Assembly (NCBI RefSeq): GCF_937875265.1
Contig: NZ_CALLXM010000073.1
Span: 1-25,886 of the forward strand
Source: an uncultured Acetobacter sp.
GTDB lineage: Bacteria; Pseudomonadota; Alphaproteobacteria; Acetobacterales; Acetobacteraceae
Direction of reading: 5' to 3'
Length of the DNA: 25,886 bases
The notes beneath the pieces are model-generated. The model made no database searches. It was not told where the DNA came from and saw only the letters and a list, made by a program, of their open reading frames with translations. Of the stretch, positions 1 to 9,000 are shown piece after piece (position 1 is the stretch's first letter; each line of letters begins with the position of its first letter). A program made the position numbers and the translations under genes.

Positions 1-1
1 A

Positions 2-505
2 CCACCGCCACCGCCGCCGCCGCCGCCGCCGCCTGTCATGACGGTTCCGCCGCCGCCGTATATTCCTCCGCCGAAGATACAGCTGCCGCCGCCGCCCAAG
101 CCGCCGATCAAGCATGTGGCGCGTACCCCGCCTAAAAAGGCGTCGCCACCGCAGACAACGACGGCTCCGGCACCGCCTGTGTCGAGTGAGCCGGCATCGA
201 CCGCGGCTCCGTCCAACTCGCCGGATACTTCGGCAGGCACATCGCCGCTGAACAACGCCCGGCCCGTCTATCCGCCTGATATGGAGGAAGACAACATTGA
301 AGGCCGCGTGACTGTTGCATGCGATGTTGAGACAACGGGGATGACGAGCAACTGTTCTGTTCAGGCCGTGCAGGGAGGACAATCCTTTGCCCAGGCTGCT
401 CTGGATTACGTCCACAAGGCCCGGTATCGCCCGGCCATGAAGAATGGTTCACCCGTCAAGGAGCTTCACAAGGTTTATGTGATCAGGTTCAGACTGGATG
501 ACTGA
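2..505 (+). CDS. tonB: TonB energy transducer, C-terminal part (5' end outside window)
   Basis: The reading frame is open to the left edge, so the cytoplasmic/TM anchor is missing; an internal ATG at 38 is not the true start. TonB spans the periplasm and passes proton-motive energy from ExbB/ExbD to outer-membrane receptors. Visible are eleven consecutive Pro codons (2-34), a Pro/Lys-rich spacer, a Ser/Thr/Ala/Pro-rich stretch, then a TonB_C domain of about 80 residues beginning at ARPVYPPDME. The domain includes the GRVTVACDVETTG strand, the AALDYVHKARYRPA segment (the usual A-x-x-A-x-x-x-W/YRY/F-x-P pattern) and a terminal VYVIRFRL strand. It is followed by exbB and two exbD genes on the same strand, which fits a complete TonB operon. 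The family call is secure; the missing N-terminus is assumed from the family. Confidence 0.93.
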   Translation, partial: PPPPPPPPPPPVMTVPPPPYIPPPKIQLPPPPKPPIKHVARTPPKKASPPQTTTAPAPPVSSEPASTAAPSNSPDTSAGTSPLNNARPVYPPDMEEDNIEGRVTVACDVETTGMTSNCSVQAVQGGQSFAQAALDYVHKARYRPAMKNGSPVKELHKVYVIRFRLDD

Positions 506-538
506 TCCCGGCATTGAGCCGAACTCTGCAGAAAACTG

Positions 539-566
539 CCTGGTGCCGGGAGGCCCCGTCACCAGG
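539..566 (+). other. RNA hairpin between tonB and exbB
   Basis: CCTGGTG (539-545) pairs with CACCAGG (560-566), and after one mismatch CGGG (547-550) pairs with CCCG (555-558) around a 4-nt loop. No U-tract follows, so it is not a classical terminator. It lies 28 nt before the exbB ATG and could be a processing or stability element that sets the TonB:ExbB ratio. The structure is seen in the sequence; its role is inference. Confidence 0.45.
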
Positions 567-593
567 CCGCAAAAGATAAGGATTTTTAGGTAC

Positions 594-1616
594 ATGATCA
601 GACTGTCTCGTCTTCCAGTGTCGGGTCTCGTGGTTCCGGCCCTTGCGGTCATGCTGGGCACGGCGACACCGGTTCTGGCTCTGGCTCAGGATGCTTCCTC
701 CGCTCCTGCTGCATCAGCGCCTGCTGCTCCTGCTGCTACGGATTCTTCCGCAGCGCCTTCCGCTCCCGATGCCGCAACTCAGGCTCCTGCACCGTCTGAT
801 ACGGCTGCTCCCGTTGCCCCGACGCCCGATGCCACTGCTCCGGCAGAACCCGCAGCGGCTCCGGCTCCGGCTGCAAAGGAAGAAGCCAACCCGTACGGTC
901 TTGGCGCTCTGTGGTCTAACGGTGACATCATTGCGCGTGGCGTGCTGATGATCATGCTGGTCATGTCCCTGGGCACCTGGTTCATCATGATCACCAAGTT
1001 CATTGAACAGGCTCGTCTGTTTGCCGCAGCTAAAGAAGCCACCAAGCTGTTCTGGACGAAAAGCACCATTCAGGAAGGCGCTGCTTCCCTGAAATCTGCT
1101 TCTCCGTTCCGCTATATTGCTGACACCGGCATTGTTGCAGCAGAACACCATGAAGGCACGATGCAGGAATCCATCGATCTGAACAGCTGGACCTCTCTGT
1201 CCATTCAGCGTTCGGTCAACAACATTCAGAACAGCCTGCAGTCTGGTCTGGCGTTTCTGGGCACTGTTGGTTCCACGTCTCCGTTCGTTGGTCTGTTCGG
1301 CACCGTCTGGGGTATTTATCACGCCCTGACCGCCATCGGCATCGCGGGCCAGGCGTCCATCGACAAAGTTGCTGGTCCGGTTGGTGAATCCCTGATCATG
1401 ACGGCAATTGGTCTGGCAACCGCTGTTCCGGCCGTGCTGGGTTACAACCTGCTGGTGCGTCGTAACAAAGGGGCTATGGACCGCGTGCGTGACTTCGCGG
1501 CCGATCTTCAGTCCATCCTGATTGGTGGTATGCGTCATGGTGCCGGTGCAGAAAGCATCGTTGTCCGTGCCGATAACTCCCCCACCACCGCAACCATCTC
1601 TAACCGGGTAGGTTAA
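594..1616 (+). CDS. exbB: ExbB-type proton channel subunit with signal peptide and long periplasmic linker
   Basis: This is the inner-membrane subunit of the TonB energiser. The ATG at 594 is chosen over the upstream ATG at 498 because it opens directly on a signal peptide (residues about 1-32, ending LALAQ) and has AAGGA 11 nt upstream; the product is 340 aa. Residues about 33-98 are an Ala/Pro/Thr-rich low-complexity linker. A first TM helix lies at about 113-133. The MotA/TolQ/ExbB domain follows, with FLGTVGSTSPFVGLFGTVWG at 221-240 and VGESLIMTAIGLATAVPAVLGYN at 263-285 forming the last two helices. The Thr in the LFGTVWG helix and the small-residue helix 3 are the family's channel-lining features. 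exbD follows after 5 nt. TolQ is excluded by the tonB/exbD context and the signal peptide. Confidence 0.93.
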   Translation: MIRLSRLPVSGLVVPALAVMLGTATPVLALAQDASSAPAASAPAAPAATDSSAAPSAPDAATQAPAPSDTAAPVAPTPDATAPAEPAAAPAPAAKEEANPYGLGALWSNGDIIARGVLMIMLVMSLGTWFIMITKFIEQARLFAAAKEATKLFWTKSTIQEGAASLKSASPFRYIADTGIVAAEHHEGTMQESIDLNSWTSLSIQRSVNNIQNSLQSGLAFLGTVGSTSPFVGLFGTVWGIYHALTAIGIAGQASIDKVAGPVGESLIMTAIGLATAVPAVLGYNLLVRRNKGAMDRVRDFAADLQSILIGGMRHGAGAESIVVRADNSPTTATISNRVG

Positions 1617-1621
1617 TAATC

Positions 1622-2047
1622 ATGGGTATGTCTGTCGGAGACAGCGGGGGCGAGGACGACGTCGTATCGGCGATCAACACAACTCCCCTCGTTGATGTCA
1701 TGCTGGTGTTGCTGATCATCTTTCTGATCACAATTCCGGTTGCAACCCACACGGTCAAGGTAACTTTGCCGAAGGATATGAACCAGCCGACACAGACAAA
1801 GATGTCTAACGTCGTGCTTGCAGTGGCGGAGAACGGACAGGCATACTGGGACGAAACGCTGCTTAAAGGCCGGGCCGATTTGCTGGAGCGGCTTGAAAAA
1901 GCGGCAGTCCAGAAGCCGCAGCCGCAGATTCAGATCCGTGGTGATATAAAGACCCGTTATGAATCTGTCGGCAAGCTGGTCGAAGCCTGTCAGGAAGCTG
2001 GTATCTATCATATCGACTTCATTACCGAGCGGCCCAAAACCAACTGA
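1622..2047 (+). CDS. exbD: ExbD biopolymer transport protein, first copy
   Basis: A 141-aa single-pass protein of typical ExbD length. A short cytoplasmic N-terminus leads into INTTPLVDVMLVLLIIFLI (residues about 18-36). Asp25 in TPLVDVMLVLL is the conserved proton-carrying residue of ExbD/TolR. The periplasmic domain runs from about residue 43 and ends with VEACQEAGIYHIDFIT, the usual ExbD C-terminal strand. The gene starts 5 nt after exbB, so it is almost certainly co-transcribed with it. A second, diverged exbD follows 120 bp downstream. Confidence 0.94.
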   Translation: MGMSVGDSGGEDDVVSAINTTPLVDVMLVLLIIFLITIPVATHTVKVTLPKDMNQPTQTKMSNVVLAVAENGQAYWDETLLKGRADLLERLEKAAVQKPQPQIQIRGDIKTRYESVGKLVEACQEAGIYHIDFITERPKTN

Positions 2048-2056
2048 CCGAGCAGG

Positions 2057-2097
2057 GAAGTTCCGCCTTCCCTCCTTAGGGAGAGAAGGCGGGCTTC
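2057..2097 (+). other. RNA hairpin between the two exbD genes
   Basis: CCGCCTTC (2063-2070) pairs with GAAGGCGG (2085-2092). CTCC (2072-2075) with GGAG (2080-2083) extends the stem inward around a TTAG loop, and GAAG (2057-2060) with CTTC (2094-2097) extends it outward. The downstream sequence is not U-rich, so full termination is unlikely. It lies in a 120-bp spacer inside an otherwise tight operon. Role inferred: processing or partial attenuation separating the two exbD copies. Confidence 0.5.
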
Positions 2098-2167
2098 AGT
2101 CCACTATCCCGCGTCCGGCCTGGTTTGGACCGTGCCGTGGAACCAGAGTTTAAGAGAGTGACACCCC

Positions 2168-2608
2168 ATGGGCATGAATGTCGGATCGGAAAGCACGACG
2201 GAAGACGAAGGCATTGTCGATATCAACACCACGCCGTTGATCGACGTGATGCTGGTTCTGCTGATCATGCTTATCATCACAATTCCGTTGCAGACCCAGG
2301 CCGTTTCCATTGACCTTCCGCAGGGCAACCCGCCGCCCTCTACGGTTGAATCGCCAGTGGTCACGCTTGCGGTTGATTTTGACAACAGCGTTACCTGGAA
2401 CGGCCAGCCGATTACCAGTGAAGATGATCTTCAGGCCCACCTGCGTGAAGCAGCAACCGGCCCCGAAGATTCACAGCCTGAAGTGCACCTTCAGCCAAAC
2501 CGTCTGGCCGATTACAAAACTGTGGTGCATGTTATGGCAGACGCCCAGCGACTTGGCGTGACAAAGCTTGGTATCGTCGGGCAGGAACAATTCGCAGAAG
2601 GTCAGTGA
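2168..2608 (+). CDS. exbD: ExbD biopolymer transport protein, second copy
   Basis: A 146-aa ExbD paralogue. Residues 18-38 read VDINTTPLIDVMLVLLIMLII, with Asp26 as the conserved protonatable residue, followed by a periplasmic domain with the terminal MADAQRLGVTKLGIVGQEQF segment. It shares the MGMxVG N-terminus and membrane segment with the first copy but differs through the periplasmic part, so the two are ancient paralogues or specialised subunits and not a recent duplication. The start has only a weak purine-rich site (AGAGAG, 2153-2158). Its stop sits immediately before the next gene, which implies translational coupling. Confidence 0.93.
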   Translation: MGMNVGSESTTEDEGIVDINTTPLIDVMLVLLIMLIITIPLQTQAVSIDLPQGNPPPSTVESPVVTLAVDFDNSVTWNGQPITSEDDLQAHLREAATGPEDSQPEVHLQPNRLADYKTVVHVMADAQRLGVTKLGIVGQEQFAEGQ

Positions 2609-2613
2609 TTTTG

Positions 2614-3834
2614 ATGTCATCTCGTCTTTTACGCGTCGCGCTGTTTGCCAGCGCCGCAATCGCTCTCTCTTATCCTTCAGCCAAGGCTGAGGATGTGCTG
2701 GGAGCGGATGTCGGCAAGGCGCTTCAGCAGGCACAGTCCGCTCTGTCCGCTCACGACTACACCAAAGCTATGACTTCGGTGGATGAAGCTGATGCGGTAA
2801 AGGGCAAGAGTGACTACGAGTCCTACACCATTACCCAGATGCGTGCCGCTGTAGCGACGCAGGCTGGCAATGTGGATGCGGCGTCATCAGCTTACGACAA
2901 GCTGATTGCCTCCCCGCGCACGCCCAAAGACACCAAGCACCAGATGCTGATGTCTGAAGCAACAATGGCCTATACCGCCAAAGATTACCCGCGTGCGGTA
3001 AAAGCCATTGAGCGCTACCAGAAGGAAGTTGGCTCCAACGCCACAATGGATACGCTTCTGGCGCAGTCCTATTACCTTCAGAAAGATTATACGAATTCCG
3101 TTCGTGTGCTGAGGCAGCAGATCGATCAGGAAATCAAGGAGAAGAAGACGCCTGCGGAATCTCAGCTGCAAATGCTGGGCGCAAGTGCTTCTGGCATGAA
3201 GGATTCTTCTGTCACCACGCATGCGTATGTGCTGCTGGCCACCTATTATCCTAAAAAGGAATATTGGGCGCTGCTGCTGCACGAACTCATTGTAAACCCC
3301 AGAATTCCGCCTTCACTCCAGCTGGATGTCTACCGTATTCGCCTTGCTGCCGGGAACGTCTCTCAGGCGCGTGACTTTATGGAAATGACGGAAATTGCGA
3401 TGCAGGCTGGCATGCCGCAGCTGGCATTGGACCTGATGAATCAGGGATATCAGGCCAATGTGCTGGGGCAGGGTGCTGAAGCAGCGCGTCAGGCACGCCT
3501 GAAAGCCATGGTTGAGAAATCCATTGCGGATAAAAAGGCGTCTATCGCGGCTGATGAAGCTGCTGCTCTCAAGCAGACGTCCGGCAATGATCTGCTGACA
3601 GTTGGCTACAACTACGTCACCTTCGGGCAGACTGATAAAGGTCTCGGCCTGATGCAGCAGGCTATCACCAAGGGTGTGACGGACATCAACGTCGCACGCC
3701 TCCATTACGGTCTGGCTCAGCTGGCTGCTGGTAAAAAGGCAGATGCCATTGCCACGCTTAAAACCGTTGATGGTGGAAGCGGTGCACAGGACATTGCTCA
3801 GCTCTGGGTGCTGAACCTGTCTGTTGCTAAATAA
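2614..3834 (+). CDS. Secreted TPR-like protein of the TonB operon
   Basis: A 406-aa protein with an N-terminal signal peptide (RLLRVALFASAAIALSYPSAKA) and a predicted all-helical body. Repeated units resembling degenerate tetratricopeptide repeats are visible, such as AQSALSAHDYTKAMTSVDEA, AYTAKDYPRAVKAIERY, AQSYYLQKDYTNSVRVLRQQ and YGLAQLAAGKKADAIATLKT. The ATG at 2614 is preferred; an in-frame GTG (2605) and TTG (2611) are possible, and AGAAGG at 2596-2601 is spaced best for TTG/ATG. It begins 5 nt after exbD2 and is the last gene before a strong terminator, so it is co-expressed with the TonB energiser. TPR proteins linked to TonB systems (such as TtpC in Vibrio TonB2-type systems) suggest an accessory role in energy transfer. 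That role is inference from context. Confidence 0.8.
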   Translation: MSSRLLRVALFASAAIALSYPSAKAEDVLGADVGKALQQAQSALSAHDYTKAMTSVDEADAVKGKSDYESYTITQMRAAVATQAGNVDAASSAYDKLIASPRTPKDTKHQMLMSEATMAYTAKDYPRAVKAIERYQKEVGSNATMDTLLAQSYYLQKDYTNSVRVLRQQIDQEIKEKKTPAESQLQMLGASASGMKDSSVTTHAYVLLATYYPKKEYWALLLHELIVNPRIPPSLQLDVYRIRLAAGNVSQARDFMEMTEIAMQAGMPQLALDLMNQGYQANVLGQGAEAARQARLKAMVEKSIADKKASIAADEAAALKQTSGNDLLTVGYNYVTFGQTDKGLGLMQQAITKGVTDINVARLHYGLAQLAAGKKADAIATLKTVDGGSGAQDIAQLWVLNLSVAK

Positions 3835-3863
3835 AAGACGTTAACCCTCTCTGGGTTGTAGGA

Positions 3864-3892
3864 AAGGTCGTCTGAAAAGACGGCCTTTTTTA
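3864..3892 (+). terminator. Rho-independent terminator of the TonB operon
   Basis: AAGGTCGTCT (3864-3873) pairs with AGACGGCCTT (3878-3887) through one G-U pair around a GAAA tetraloop, followed by a T run to 3891. It lies 30 nt after the TPR gene stop. A smaller AACCC/GGGTT hairpin (3843-3857) precedes it. Confidence 0.9.
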
Positions 3893-3957
3893 TTGCCTGC
3901 TTTTATGCCGCCAGATTTTTCTTGTGAGGGCCGGTCAGCAGGTGGCACAGCAGCGGC

Positions 3958-4509
3958 ATGTCTTCTTCCATCCCTGTCTCCGGTGAAACCCCTCTCAGTA
4001 TTTCTGTGCGTCTGGCGCGATATGAAGATGTGGTTTTGTTGCCTGATATTGAGCGATCTGCGGCGCAGAGCTTCAAAACAATTCCATCTTTGGCATGGAT
4101 TGCTGAGGGAGCCTGCCTCCCGATAGAGACGCATCTGGCTAGTCTTGAGGCCGGCACATGCTGGGTTGCGGTCACGGCACAGGACCGCCCGATCGGGTTT
4201 CTGACCGCTGAGCGGATGCAGGACCGGCTCCATATCCTGGAACTCTCAGTAGAGGCGAAGGCTCAGGGCCACGGGGTAGGGAAAGCTCTGGTGGCGGCAG
4301 CGTGTCAGGCGGCGCAGAAGGCCGGAGCCCGGAGCGTCATGCTCACAACCTGCCGGGATGTGCCCTGGAACGGGCCCTTTTATTGTAAAATAGGCTTTCG
4401 GTATCTGGCAGACGCAGAGCTGGACAGTGGACTGCGCGCCATCCTTGCGGAAGAGGAAGCCTGCGGCTTCCCCCCCGGAACGCGTTGCGCCATGCAACGC
4501 GACCTTTAG
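3958..4509 (+). CDS. GNAT-family N-acetyltransferase
   Basis: A 183-aa putative acetyl-CoA-dependent N-acetyltransferase; the substrate cannot be told from sequence. The N-terminal SVRLARYEDVVLLPDIERSAAQSF (residues 16-39) is the usual GNAT strand 1/helix 1. WVAVTAQDRPIGFLTAE (69-85) is the beta2-beta3 hairpin. LHILELSVEAKAQGHGVGKALVAAACQAA (91-119) is motif A with the pyrophosphate-binding loop Q-G-H-G-V-G-K. FYCKIGFRYL (141-150) is motif B, the F-Y-x-x-x-G-F signature. It sits after the TonB-operon terminator, so it probably has its own promoter. Its TAG stop overlaps the convergent efflux gene by 4 bp. Confidence 0.85.
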   Translation: MSSSIPVSGETPLSISVRLARYEDVVLLPDIERSAAQSFKTIPSLAWIAEGACLPIETHLASLEAGTCWVAVTAQDRPIGFLTAERMQDRLHILELSVEAKAQGHGVGKALVAAACQAAQKAGARSVMLTTCRDVPWNGPFYCKIGFRYLADAELDSGLRAILAEEEACGFPPGTRCAMQRDL

Positions 4510-6050
4510 CCTGTGCTAGCGCTATCAGAACCAGATTGACGCACAACGCTGGCGGGCTGTGCCGGGGCCTGAGTGTGTTCTTTCCAGCCGCCTCCGAGAG
4601 CGCGATAGATAGTGATCAGGTTCTGGTACTTTGAAACAGACACTGTAATTTGCGTTTGTTGGGCCTGGAGATAGGAGCGTTGTGATTCCAGGGTGGTCAG
4701 ATAGGAATCAGACCCAGCATTAAAGCGCATTTTTGCCAGACGGAAGGCATCAGCGGAGGATACAACCAGATCATCCGCCTGCTTTTTTTCATCCAGATAC
4801 GCTTCACGCGCAGCCAGTGCATCGGCAACTTCGCGGAAGGCGGTCTGCACCGTTTTTTCATAGGTCGCAATCTGGACGTCACGCGCGGCTTTGGACGCTT
4901 TCAGGTTTCCGCTGTTCATTCCCCACGTCCAGAGCGGGATTTGCAGGGAGGGGTTTAGCCCCCATGTTGTGGCCGCTGCGGTAAACATTTTATGGAACTG
5001 AAGGCTGGAAATACCATCTGTTGCTGTCAGGGTAAGGCGCGGGAAGAAGGCTGCACGCGCTGCCCCGATATCGGCCTGAGCCGCAAGAAGGCTGTGTTCG
5101 GCAGACACAATGTCCGGCCGCCGTTCCAAAAGGTCTGAAGGCAGACCAGCGGGCAGATCCGCCAGAATGGTCTGTTCGCCCAGAGAGCGCGCTGGTGGCA
5201 GATCAGCAGGGATAGGCGCGCCAATCAGTAGAGCAATCAGGTTTTCATCCTGCTCCACTTTCCGGCGGGAGTCGGCACGGAGTGCGGCACTTTGCTGCAC
5301 CTGTGTTTCGGCCTGACGCACCGTCAGCAGGTTTTCTTCCCCGTGGTCATATTTGGTCCGGGTCAGATTCAGGGTGTCCTGCTGGTTGGCCAGCGTGCTT
5401 TCCGCTAGTGCCAACGTATCCCGGTCGCCCAGCCAGGTGACGTAAGCCGTGGCAACCTGAGAAATAATGCTGATGAGCATGCTGCGCAGGGAGGCTTCCT
5501 GAGCCAGTGCCTTTTGAGCAGATTCCTGCGTCAGGCTGCGAATGCGGCCAAACAGATCAATCTCATAAGATGAGAAGCCGATACCGCCGGAATAGTAGCG
5601 GAACGGGTTACGTGCCATGCCGCCGCCGCTGTTTCCTGCATCCAGACCCGGTGCAAAGCTCAGACCTGCCGCATCAGACGGAGCCTGATACATCGGGCCG
5701 CCTGTGGCGCTGATGGTTGGAAACAGGCCAGCATGCTGCACATCATACTGCCCCTGTGCCTGCGCGATATTGGCTGCTGAAATACGCAGATCCCGGTTCT
5801 GGCGAATGGCAATGGTAATTAGGGCTTTCAACCGGGGGTCGGTAAAGAAGTCGTTCCAGCCGATGTCATAGGCCGCCTGAGCAAGGCGTGGGTTTCCCGT
5901 GGCCTGATATCCTGGCCATGTGGTGGCCAGGGGCGGCGTGGGCCGCTTGTAGTTCGGGATCATGGTGCAGCCGGAAAGCAGGCCAGCAGCCAGGGTCAGG
6001 CTTACAGCACGGAAGCGGCGCGGGGTGTGTGAAGAGAAATGTGAAGGCAT
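4506..6050 (-). CDS. Outer-membrane efflux lipoprotein (NodT/OprM family)
   Basis: A 514-aa outer-membrane channel of a tripartite RND pump. The ATG at 6050 is chosen because it opens on a lipoprotein signal peptide with lipobox LLSGC (Cys28). A longer frame to 6161 would overlap the pump gene and bury the signal. It carries two OEP domains: residues from TMIPNYKRPTPP onward hold the typical P-x-Y-x-R-P start, and later segments such as EIDLFGRIRSLTQESAQKALA, LLERRPDIVSAEHSLLAAQADIGAARAAFFPRL and the C-terminal YQNLITIYRALGGGW are NodT hallmarks. It starts 4 nt after the RND pump stop, as the last gene of the operon. The substrate is unknown. Confidence 0.93.
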   Translation of the reverse strand: MPSHFSSHTPRRFRAVSLTLAAGLLSGCTMIPNYKRPTPPLATTWPGYQATGNPRLAQAAYDIGWNDFFTDPRLKALITIAIRQNRDLRISAANIAQAQGQYDVQHAGLFPTISATGGPMYQAPSDAAGLSFAPGLDAGNSGGGMARNPFRYYSGGIGFSSYEIDLFGRIRSLTQESAQKALAQEASLRSMLISIISQVATAYVTWLGDRDTLALAESTLANQQDTLNLTRTKYDHGEENLLTVRQAETQVQQSAALRADSRRKVEQDENLIALLIGAPIPADLPPARSLGEQTILADLPAGLPSDLLERRPDIVSAEHSLLAAQADIGAARAAFFPRLTLTATDGISSLQFHKMFTAAATTWGLNPSLQIPLWTWGMNSGNLKASKAARDVQIATYEKTVQTAFREVADALAAREAYLDEKKQADDLVVSSADAFRLAKMRFNAGSDSYLTTLESQRSYLQAQQTQITVSVSKYQNLITIYRALGGGWKEHTQAPAQPASVVRQSGSDSASTG

Positions 6051-6054
6051 GCGC

Positions 6055-9000
6055 TTACTCGTTTCCGGTAGTAGACGGAGCAGGAGGCGGAGCGTCCTGA
6101 CGTTCGCTAATACGTTTGACCTTGAACAGCCGCAGAACGACCACAAAGAACACAGGCACAAAATAGACAGCCAGCAGGGTTGCTGTGGCCATGCCCCCCA
6201 CTACAGCGGTGCCAATAGCCACGCGGGAGGCACTGCCCGCACCTGTTGCAATGGCTAGCGGGAACACGCCCACAACCAGTGCAATAGACGTCATAAGAAT
6301 GGGGCGCAGACGCTCACGGGATGCTGTCAGCACGGCATCACTCAGGGACTCGCCGCGTTCAAAGGCCATTTTGGCGAATTCTACAATCAGAATGGCGTTT
6401 TTCACGGCCAGACCGACAGTGGTCAGCAGCCCCACCTGAAAGTAGACGTCGTTATCAAGGTTGCGCCACAGCGTTGCTGCAATGGCGCCCAGAACCCCAA
6501 GCGGGATGACCAGCATCACCGCCAGCGGGATCGCCCAGCTTTCATACAGGGCAGCCAGACACAGCAGAATGACCACCACAGCAAGAGCATAGAGCGGGCC
6601 AGTAGAGGAACCGGATGCAACCTGTTCAAAGGACAGGCCGGTCCATTCATACCCAACGCCAGCGGGCAGCTTGGCCAGAACACTCTTGATGGCGTCAATG
6701 GAATCCCCGGAACTGTAGCCCGGTGAGGGCTGGCCCAGAATTTCAAAGGCGTTCAGACCGTTGTAGTTTTCCACCTTCTGCGGCCCGACAGCCCAGTGCC
6801 CGGAGGCAAAGGCGTTAAGCGGGGTCAGAGTGTTCATGATATTCCGGATATACCATTTATCCAGATCACTCGGCAGCATACGGGCTTCAGGCACACCCTG
6901 AATATACACCTGCTTGACGCGGTCATTCCGGGTGAACTGGTTGACGTAGATAGAGCCCAGCGCGCCCTGAATGGTGGTGTTGATATCATCAATCGTAATG
7001 CCAAACGCATTGGCTTTTTCACGGTCGATATCCAGATGGTACTGGGAGGCATCTTCCATGCCGTTGGGGCGTACAGCCATCAGGCGCGGATCTTTGGAGG
7101 CCAGACCCAGCACCATGTTCCGGACTTCCAGCAGTTTCTGGTGTCCAAGATGGCCACGATCTTCCAGTTCAAGGTCAAAGCCCGTAGCGTTGCCCAGCTC
7201 CAGCACTGCTGGCGGATTAATGGCAAAAATCTGGGCTTTAGGGCTGGACCAGAAATGCTTCATGATCCGCCCGGCAATGGCGGATGATGTCTGGGAGGCA
7301 AGCGGGCGCTCTTTCCAGTCTTTCAGACGGATAAAGAACGCGCCGGAGTTCTGCCCCTGTCCGGCAAAGTTAAAGCCATTGATGGAATATACGGATTCGA
7401 CCAGAGAGCCTTCGGACTTGAGGATGTAGTCGGCAATCTCGTGATTGACGGTCTCTGTCTCAGCCATGGGGGTATTGGGCGGCATGGTTACCTGCCCGAA
7501 GATCAGCCCCTGATCCTCATCTGGCAGGAAGCCGCCGGGAAGGCGCATAAACAGGAATATTGCCAGAGCGGTAATGACAACAAAGCCGAACATGGAAAGC
7601 ACGGTCCGGCTAATAAGGAACTGTACGCCGCTCAGATATCCATTAGTCAGACGGTTGAACTGGCGGTTGAACCAGCCAGCGGGACCGGTTGTTTTTTCAT
7701 GCCCACCAGCTTTAAGCATGGTCGCGCATAGTGCGGGTGTCAGCACCATGGCCACCAGAACGGATAGCCACATGGCTGCAACAATGGTGACGGAAAACTG
7801 CCGGTAAATCACGCCGGTGGAACCGGAGAAAGCTGCCATGGGCAGAAACACAGCAGTTAGCACCAGCACGATGCCGACCAGTGCGCCGGAAATTTCATCC
7901 ATGGAGACGCGTGAGGCTTCCAAAGGCGAAAGCCGTTTTTCTGTCATCACGCGTTCTACGTTTTCCACCACCACAATGGCGTCATCCACCAGTAGGCCGA
8001 CGGCCAGAATCATAGCCAGCATGGTCAGGGTGTTGATGGAATAACCCAGAATGTTCAGCACCCCGAACGTGCCCAGCAGCACGACGGGCACTGCAATGGT
8101 CGGGATAAGGGTTGCCCGGAAATTTTGCAGGAAGATGAGCATCACCACGAACACCAGTGCGATGGCTTCCAGCAAGGTAATCACGACTTCCTCAATGGAA
8201 AGCACGATGAATGGCTCGGTATCCAGCGGATAAACGGCTTTTAGTCCGGGCGGGAAAAATTTCTCAAGCTGGCCAATCTCGGCGCGGATAGCAGCTTCTG
8301 TTTGCATCTGGTTGGCACCGGGTGCGAGCTTCAGCGCCATGCCGGAGGCGGGCATGTTGTTGTAGAACGAGTTGGTATTATAGGTCTGCGGGCCCAGTTC
8401 CACCTTGGCAATATCGCTGATGCGCACCTGAGACCCGTCCGGACGAACCTTGAGCAGGATCTTCTGAAATTCTTCCGGTGAGGTCAGACGCGTCGGGCCG
8501 ATAATGGTGGCGTCCAGACGGATTGCCTTTTTGGCAGGCAGGCCGCCCAGCTCACCCGAGGACACCTGAATGTTCTGGGTCTGGATGGCTGCCTGAACGT
8601 CTTTGATAGTCAGGCCGTAATTGAACAGTTTGCCCGGATCCATCCAGATACGCATGGCGTATTCAGACCCGAACAGGGTGTGATCCCCCACGCCGGACAC
8701 ACGGCTGAGCGGGTCGGAAATGCTGGAGGCCACGTAATCGGCAATATCACTGCCGGTCATGCTGCCATCGGTGGAGATAAAGGCCAGAACCATCATGAAG
8801 TTCTTCACGGCCTTGGTAATGCTCAGACCCTGCGCGGTAACTTCCGGAGGCAGCTTAGGCTGGGCCAGCTGCAACTTGTTCTGCACTTGCACCTGCGCAA
8901 TATCCGGGTTGGTTCCCTGCGCGAAGGTGAGGTCAATCTCCATCATGCCTGAGGCGTAGGACTGGGCCGAGATATATTCCAGGTGATCCAGGCCGAACAT

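Noticed and set aside
1..34. Trinucleotide tract considered as a CRISPR or structural repeat
   Set aside because: It is in frame with TonB and encodes the expected proline-rich periplasmic spacer.
714..1538. Open frame of 274 codons on the - strand opposite exbB
   Set aside because: Antisense shadow with Arg/Ser-rich low complexity derived from the Ala/Pro linker.
5962..6258. Frame of 98 codons on the + strand at the pump/outer-membrane gene junction
   Set aside because: Antisense to both genes, without a ribosome-binding site or known domain.
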